64,000 bases of DNA from Myxococcales bacterium (GTDB lineage Bacteria > Myxococcota_A > Polyangia > Polyangiales > GCA-016699535). Position numbers and translations under genes: made by a program. This document shows, piece by piece, positions 60,034 to 64,000 of the stretch. Under the pieces are notes generated by a model. That model was given only the letters and a program-made list of their open reading frames with translations. It was not told the origin of the DNA and made no database searches. The DNA lies in NCBI GenBank assembly GCA_016699535.1, contig CP064980.1, positions 1,930,001 through 1,994,000 on the forward strand, given 5' to 3'. Each line of letters begins with the position of its first letter. The first letter of the stretch is position 1.

Positions 60034-62487
60034 ATGCGTTTTATCTCGCTTTCGCTTGTCGGGTTGCTTTTTTTATTTGTTCCTAGCCACCATGTTTTCG
60101 CCCAGTTTGCGCGGTCGGTGCCCCTTGTTGAAGCACCGCCTGTTTCAATCACAGGTGTGGATGATGCGCTTGCAGTTGACGTCAACCCAGCGCTTCTCTC
60201 TTTTCTGCCTGCCTGGAGTCTTGTGTACGTGCACATGGATGGCAGTAATCGCAGTGACTTTGCCACCCGGGGTGATGCGTTCTATGCGGCCATGCCTTTG
60301 CCATTTGGTTTTGCGCTAGGTGCGAGTGCACAGAGCTTGCGACCTACCGATGCTTCGTTTGCGCCCAATGGTGGTGCAGGAAGTTTGGCGCTCTCCTTTT
60401 CGCCTGCGCGAACAATGGCAGTTGGTACGGCGTTTCGTTTTATAAGTTCAGATTCTGCTTTGCTCGATAATGTGACGACGGTGGATGCCAGTATGGTATG
60501 GCGTCCGAGCACTTGGCTTGGCTTTAGTTTAATCGGTCGAGACCTTACAAGTCCCGAGAACCTGGCGCGTTCGTATGTCTTTGCAACAGGTATAAGACCT
60601 TTGGGCGACCGTAGTTTAGGCATCGAAGTGGCGGCCACGACTGACGATGATGCGCGTGTTGGTCTAAGAGGCGTTCTCGATACTGCTATTCCTTATTTTG
60701 GACGCTTTCAAGTTGCAGCAGAAGGCAAGCGATTAAGCGATGTCGATCGCGAATGGCTTTTGACGGGAGGCTTGGTCTTTCAATGGGGGCATGCCAGTTT
60801 TGCTGCCGGTGCGCTTTATGGCGATGGCTTCAATGAGCGTCCAGGTTGGTACATTATGGAAAGGCTCGAAGGCGCAGAGCGTCCCGGACCCGCCATGGCC
60901 ATGGATTCCTTTGTGATTGATGTGGAAGTGGAAGGCGGTCTTTCTGAGCGCAAAATGTTATCCACCTTGCACAACTTGGATGCGTTGCGTTTTGATAAGC
61001 GTGTTCAGGGTGTGATGCTTCGTTTTCGCTCCTCTGGTCTGGGTCAGGCGGATGCACAGGAGTTTCGCTTAGCGGTGATGGCTTTACGTGCTGCCGGGAA
61101 AAAAGTGCTTTGTCATTTGGATGCGGCTTCGGGGAGCGAGTTTTACGCATGCAAAGGAGCCGATGCGATTTGGCTCGACCCTGCGGGTGGAATACGTCTT
61201 GTAGGCCCCTCGTTGCGCTTTTTGCATATCGCCGAATTGATGGAAAAGGTCGGTGTGCGAGCTGATTTTGAGAAAATTGGTCGCTACAAGAGTGCTCCCG
61301 AAATGTTGCAGAGCAACAGCATGAGCGATGCTGCGCGAGAGCAACGTGAGGCCTTGCTTTCAGATGTCTATCAGCGCTTTTTGGTGGATGTTGCCAAGGA
61401 CAGTCATCTTGAGACGGCCAAGATCAGGCAATGGGTGGACAACGGGCCTTATCTTAGCACCGAAGCGTCAGAGGCGGGTTTAGTTGACGCGCTAACTGAT
61501 GAAATGGACATGAACCCTTTGCTGGAAAAGCAGTTTGACGGCCTTCCTGTTTTGCGTGATTCACTTCCGGTTGAACACGAGAAGCATTGGGGCGTTCCGC
61601 CACGTATTGGTGTTGTGGTAATCGACGGCGATATCATCGATGGTCAGAACGTGGACATTCCTTTTGTGAACATCCATATGAGCGGCTCACGAAGTGTACG
61701 TAAAACCATTGAAAACTTTGCCAACGACCCGAGTATTCGCGCGATTGTCGTGCGCATTAACAGCCCTGGTGGTTCGGCCATGGCATCGGATCAAATCTGG
61801 CGCGCGCTCAAGCGTGCCAAGGAACGTAAACCAGTGATTGCATCGCTTGGTGCAGTGGCGGCAAGTGGTGGTTACTATGTTGCTTCGGTAGCTGATGAAA
61901 TATGGGCCGATCCGTCGACAGTGACGGGATCGATTGGTGTCTTTTTTGGAAAAGTGGACATTGCGCCGTTGGCAGAGCGACTTGGCATTCATGTCGAGCT
62001 TTTAGGTCGCGGTAAACGTCACGGAGTTGAATCCATGTGGCGACCATTTTCGGACGAAGAACGCGCCATGCTGCGGGATAAAATTCAAAAGTGGTATGCG
62101 ATGTTTGTGGCGCGCGTTGCCGCTGGGCGAGGACTTAGTGAGAAAAAGGTCGATAGCTTAGCGCGCGGCAGGATTTGGTCAGGCGATGCGGCAATGCGGC
62201 ATGGCCTTGTGGATCGTTTGGGTGGTTATATTGGTGCGATTAGTCGTGCACGTGAGCTAGCAGGTTTGTCTGATGATGCGGAAGTTGTGTTGCGACCCGA
62301 ACGGCCAAGTTCGTTGCTTGATTATGTGCTTGGCACCGGCCAGAGCACCGATGCGAGTGTTGCAGAGGCCTTGCTGCAGATGAGTCCTGAGATGCGTGGA
62401 CTTGTTCAAATGGTAGCTGCTATGCAACAGTTGCCACCAGGCGTAGCCCTCGCGCGCCTTCCTTGGATAAGCTCCGAAGATCTTTAG
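60034..62487 (+). CDS. SppA-type S49 protease fused to an N-terminal barrel-like domain
   Basis: About 817 residues from the ATG at 60034, following GAGG. The signal peptide reads LSLVGLLFLFVPSHHVFAQ. Residues about 25-290 form alternating strands (VDVNPALLSFLPAWSLVYVH, LPFGFALGASAQSL, GSLALSFSPARTMAVGTAF, WLGFSLIGRDL, FQWGHASFAAGALYG), a PorV-like or OmpP1-like barrel pattern. The rest is a tandem S49 peptidase: catalytic Lys in EKIGRYKSAPEMLQ and Ser in RINSPGGSAMASD, then AASGGYYVASV and VTGSIGVFFG. Ordinary SppA lacks the barrel. The product is probably outer-membrane-linked, so it may act on periplasmic or outer-membrane peptides. A second SppA, of usual type, is at 25 kb. Confidence 0.85.
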   Translation: MRFISLSLVGLLFLFVPSHHVFAQFARSVPLVEAPPVSITGVDDALAVDVNPALLSFLPAWSLVYVHMDGSNRSDFATRGDAFYAAMPLPFGFALGASAQSLRPTDASFAPNGGAGSLALSFSPARTMAVGTAFRFISSDSALLDNVTTVDASMVWRPSTWLGFSLIGRDLTSPENLARSYVFATGIRPLGDRSLGIEVAATTDDDARVGLRGVLDTAIPYFGRFQVAAEGKRLSDVDREWLLTGGLVFQWGHASFAAGALYGDGFNERPGWYIMERLEGAERPGPAMAMDSFVIDVEVEGGLSERKMLSTLHNLDALRFDKRVQGVMLRFRSSGLGQADAQEFRLAVMALRAAGKKVLCHLDAASGSEFYACKGADAIWLDPAGGIRLVGPSLRFLHIAELMEKVGVRADFEKIGRYKSAPEMLQSNSMSDAAREQREALLSDVYQRFLVDVAKDSHLETAKIRQWVDNGPYLSTEASEAGLVDALTDEMDMNPLLEKQFDGLPVLRDSLPVEHEKHWGVPPRIGVVVIDGDIIDGQNVDIPFVNIHMSGSRSVRKTIENFANDPSIRAIVVRINSPGGSAMASDQIWRALKRAKERKPVIASLGAVAASGGYYVASVADEIWADPSTVTGSIGVFFGKVDIAPLAERLGIHVELLGRGKRHGVESMWRPFSDEERAMLRDKIQKWYAMFVARVAAGRGLSEKKVDSLARGRIWSGDAAMRHGLVDRLGGYIGAISRARELAGLSDDAEVVLRPERPSSLLDYVLGTGQSTDASVAEALLQMSPEMRGLVQMVAAMQQLPPGVALARLPWISSEDL

Positions 62488-62500
62488 GATCATTGTCATT

Positions 62501-63493
62501 ATGCGAACGCGCTCATTAGGAAAAACAGGAATCAAGCTTAGCGAACTTTCCTTAGGCACGTGGGGCCTTGCCAGCGGAGCTTATGGTCCAGTGGGTCTGA
62601 GCCAGTTCGTTCGAACGCTGAGCGCTGCTTACGATAAAGGCATACGTAGTTTTGATATGGCGCCACTTTGGGGCGAGGGCGAGTCCGAAAGCACAGTGGC
62701 GATGGCAGTTGGTCCGCGGCGCTCGGAAGTTGTTTATGTGACGCGCGCAGGGCGTCGTATGGAAAAAGATAAAACTCTAAGCGATTTTTCAGTCAAGCAG
62801 TTGCGAAAAGACTGCGAGAAGTCGCTTGAGCGTTTGCAGACCGACTACATCGATGTGTGGCTGCTTCATAACCCACCCGAAAGTGGTTACGATAAAGATG
62901 AAGTTGCTGCCTTGGCTGGTAAACTAAAAGAAGAAGGTAAGATCAAAAGCTTTGGGGTGAGTATTGGTAGCGTGACCGCTGGACGCGATGCGCTGCAAAT
63001 GGGCGCAGAAGTCATCTGTTATGTTCACCACTTACTGAATCCAAGCATTTGGAATGCGCTTGGGACTGTTTTCAAAGAAAAAGAGTGTGGGCTTTTGGTG
63101 CGTTCGGTACTAGCGCATGGTCTGCTCTGTGGCCATTGGGGCAGCACAAAGAGTTTTGTCAAAGGCGATCATCGCGCGGAGCGTTGGAAAGCAGACACTT
63201 TTGCGGTGCGTTTGCGGCAGCTTTCTAATTTTCGTTTCTTGCTTGAAGCTTCGCTGCGTTCTATGAGTCATGCAGCCTTTCGATACGCGCTATCCGAGGC
63301 GCAAGTGAGCTCGCTTCTGTTGGGAGCCAAAAACCCAGCGCAAATAGATGAAGCTCTTGCCGCCTTAGAAGAGCAAAGTGCTTTGAGTGAAACACTGAAA
63401 AACCGCATCGCTGAAGTGCAACGTGGCGTGTGGATAAGCAGCGCCGGTGATATAGCCTCGAACGAGCCTGCAACGGTTGCACGGGAACAATAG
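62501..63493 (+). CDS. Aldo/keto reductase family protein with altered catalytic residues
   Basis: A 330-residue TIM-barrel protein of the AKR family: LGKTGIKLSELSLGTWGLA, SFDMAPLWGEGESE, the QTDYIDVWLLHNPPES stretch with His, KEEGKIKSFGVSIGS, and AQVSSLLLGAKNPAQI near the NADPH site. In the usual tetrad the Tyr after DxAPx is a Trp here (PLWGEG), and the Lys in TKxG appears as Arg (VTRAGR). Asp and His remain. It may bind substrate or reduce it by another route. It starts 13 bases after the barrel-SppA stop, so they are co-transcribed. Confidence 0.9.
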   Translation: MRTRSLGKTGIKLSELSLGTWGLASGAYGPVGLSQFVRTLSAAYDKGIRSFDMAPLWGEGESESTVAMAVGPRRSEVVYVTRAGRRMEKDKTLSDFSVKQLRKDCEKSLERLQTDYIDVWLLHNPPESGYDKDEVAALAGKLKEEGKIKSFGVSIGSVTAGRDALQMGAEVICYVHHLLNPSIWNALGTVFKEKECGLLVRSVLAHGLLCGHWGSTKSFVKGDHRAERWKADTFAVRLRQLSNFRFLLEASLRSMSHAAFRYALSEAQVSSLLLGAKNPAQIDEALAALEEQSALSETLKNRIAEVQRGVWISSAGDIASNEPATVAREQ

Positions 63494-63516
63494 GTTTTGG
63501 CAATAATTTATGACAT

Positions 63517-63538
63517 TACATGCCAAAAATGGCATGTA
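63517..63538. promoter_or_regulatory. Perfect hairpin between the AKR and RNase H genes
   Basis: TACATGCCA and TGGCATGTA pair over nine bases with a four-A loop (63517-63525, 63530-63538), 14 bases before the rnhA ATG. There is no T run, so it is more likely an operator or a ribosome-site structure than a terminator. Confidence 0.45.
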
Positions 63539-63551
63539 GAAGGTGTAAAAC

Positions 63552-63983
63552 ATGACAGGGTTGTCTGCTGACGAAGTGAAGATTTATACGGATGGAGCCT
63601 GCTCTGGTAACCCTGGTCCGTGCGGGGTTGGCGTACTGCTCATGGAAGGCGAGCTAGTCAAAGAACTTTCCGAATACCTTGGCCAGGGCACCAACAACAT
63701 TGCTGAGCTTACTGCCATTCTTCGTGCAGCTGAGGCGCTGGCTGGAAGCACTAAAACTGTGCGCATTTATTCAGACAGCCAATACGCTATCGGTGTGCTC
63801 AGCAAAAACTGGAAAGCCAAAGCCAATCAAGAACTGGTCGCGAAGACAAAGTTAGCGCTTGGAAAACTCAGTCATGTTGAACTGCACTATGTCCGTGGCC
63901 ACTCCGGCGATCCCCACAACGAACGCGCGGATGAACTCGCCGTCCAAGCCGTCCAAACCCAACAAACCACCGGCTGGAAATAA
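63552..63983 (+). CDS. rnhA: Ribonuclease HI
   Basis: A 143-residue RNase HI with all four catalytic acidic residues: Asp in IYTDGACSGNPGPCGVG, Glu in NNIAELTAIL, Asp in IYSDSQYAIGVL and Asp in HNERADELA. It cleaves RNA in RNA-DNA hybrids. The short C-terminus ends QTTGWK. A hairpin lies just upstream. Confidence 0.97.
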   Translation: MTGLSADEVKIYTDGACSGNPGPCGVGVLLMEGELVKELSEYLGQGTNNIAELTAILRAAEALAGSTKTVRIYSDSQYAIGVLSKNWKAKANQELVAKTKLALGKLSHVELHYVRGHSGDPHNERADELAVQAVQTQQTTGWK

Positions 63984-64000
63984 GTCGATCCAGGATCCCG

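Noticed and set aside
1..64000. CRISPR array, rRNA or tRNA genes
   Set aside because: No regularly spaced repeats, no rRNA-like stretch and no cloverleaf with a T-loop signature was recognised on reading; small RNAs could be missed without a covariance search.

Overview
The window looks like chromosomal DNA of a Gram-negative bacterium of the Myxococcota (old Deltaproteobacteria), of roughly 50% GC. The evidence is an MglA-type GTPase beside a roadblock protein, a Hanks-type Ser/Thr kinase with an N-terminal Cys motif, an FHA-sigma54 activator, many lipoproteins (several Cys-rich), a DUF222-HNH gene, and low-complexity Ser/Thr-Val tracts. The placement is an inference from gene content; no rRNA or tRNA gene was recognised.

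Layout. 0-5.3 kb: a truncated hybrid histidine kinase, then a minus-strand operon of sensor kinase, Cys-rich lipoprotein, outer-membrane barrel and PstS-like binding protein. 5.4-7.7 kb: panB-panC with a cyclic-nucleotide-binding gene. 7.9-10.3 kb: rimB-rimK-aspartoacylase cluster. 10.3-12.7 kb: two helical-repeat proteins. 12.8-18.1 kb: a large hairpin, ftsE-ftsX-envC-like division genes, a GH113-like glycosidase, and mglA with its roadblock partner. 18.4-28.6 kb: putA, a Ca2+-type P-ATPase, sppA, lipoproteins and a DHH phosphoesterase. 28.7-40 kb: an accessory region with DUF222-HNH, an uncharacterised two-gene unit (a possible nuclease-like protein plus a DUF4238-like protein), a solitary XRE regulator, a 3.5-kb segment bounded by 17-bp inverted repeats, and a cobalamin-riboswitch locus for surface B12-binding lipoproteins. 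40-45.4 kb: small membrane proteins, an acyl-CoA carboxylase beta subunit and gcvT-gcvH-gcvPA. 45.5-64 kb: FHA-sigma54 regulator, glycosyltransferase/acyltransferase, MscS, glutathionyl-hydroquinone reductase, a lipoprotein metalloprotease, a DUF2723 membrane protein, miaA-mutL, Ser/Thr kinase, NhaD-like antiporter, a barrel-SppA fusion, an aldo/keto reductase and rnhA.

A striking property is that at least eleven conserved genes are interrupted by single-base indels or a stop, most of them in short homopolymers: rimB, ftsE (three times), the GH113-like gene, the roadblock gene, putA (twice), sppA, gcvPA, the FHA activator (in-frame TAG), the GT2 gene, the hydroquinone reductase and the lipoprotein metalloprotease. 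Most are single-base deletions in genes expected to be needed, so uncorrected sequencing error is the simplest explanation. These genes are annotated over their full reconstructed span with the break positions stated.

The most interesting unexplained parts are in 28.7-40 kb: the two-gene unit at 30.2-32.5 kb, the inverted-repeat-bounded segment with a 781-residue lipoprotein, the composite short repeats around it, and the riboswitch-controlled transcobalamin-like lipoprotein facing a surface protein whose gene tail is duplicated 0.8 kb away.
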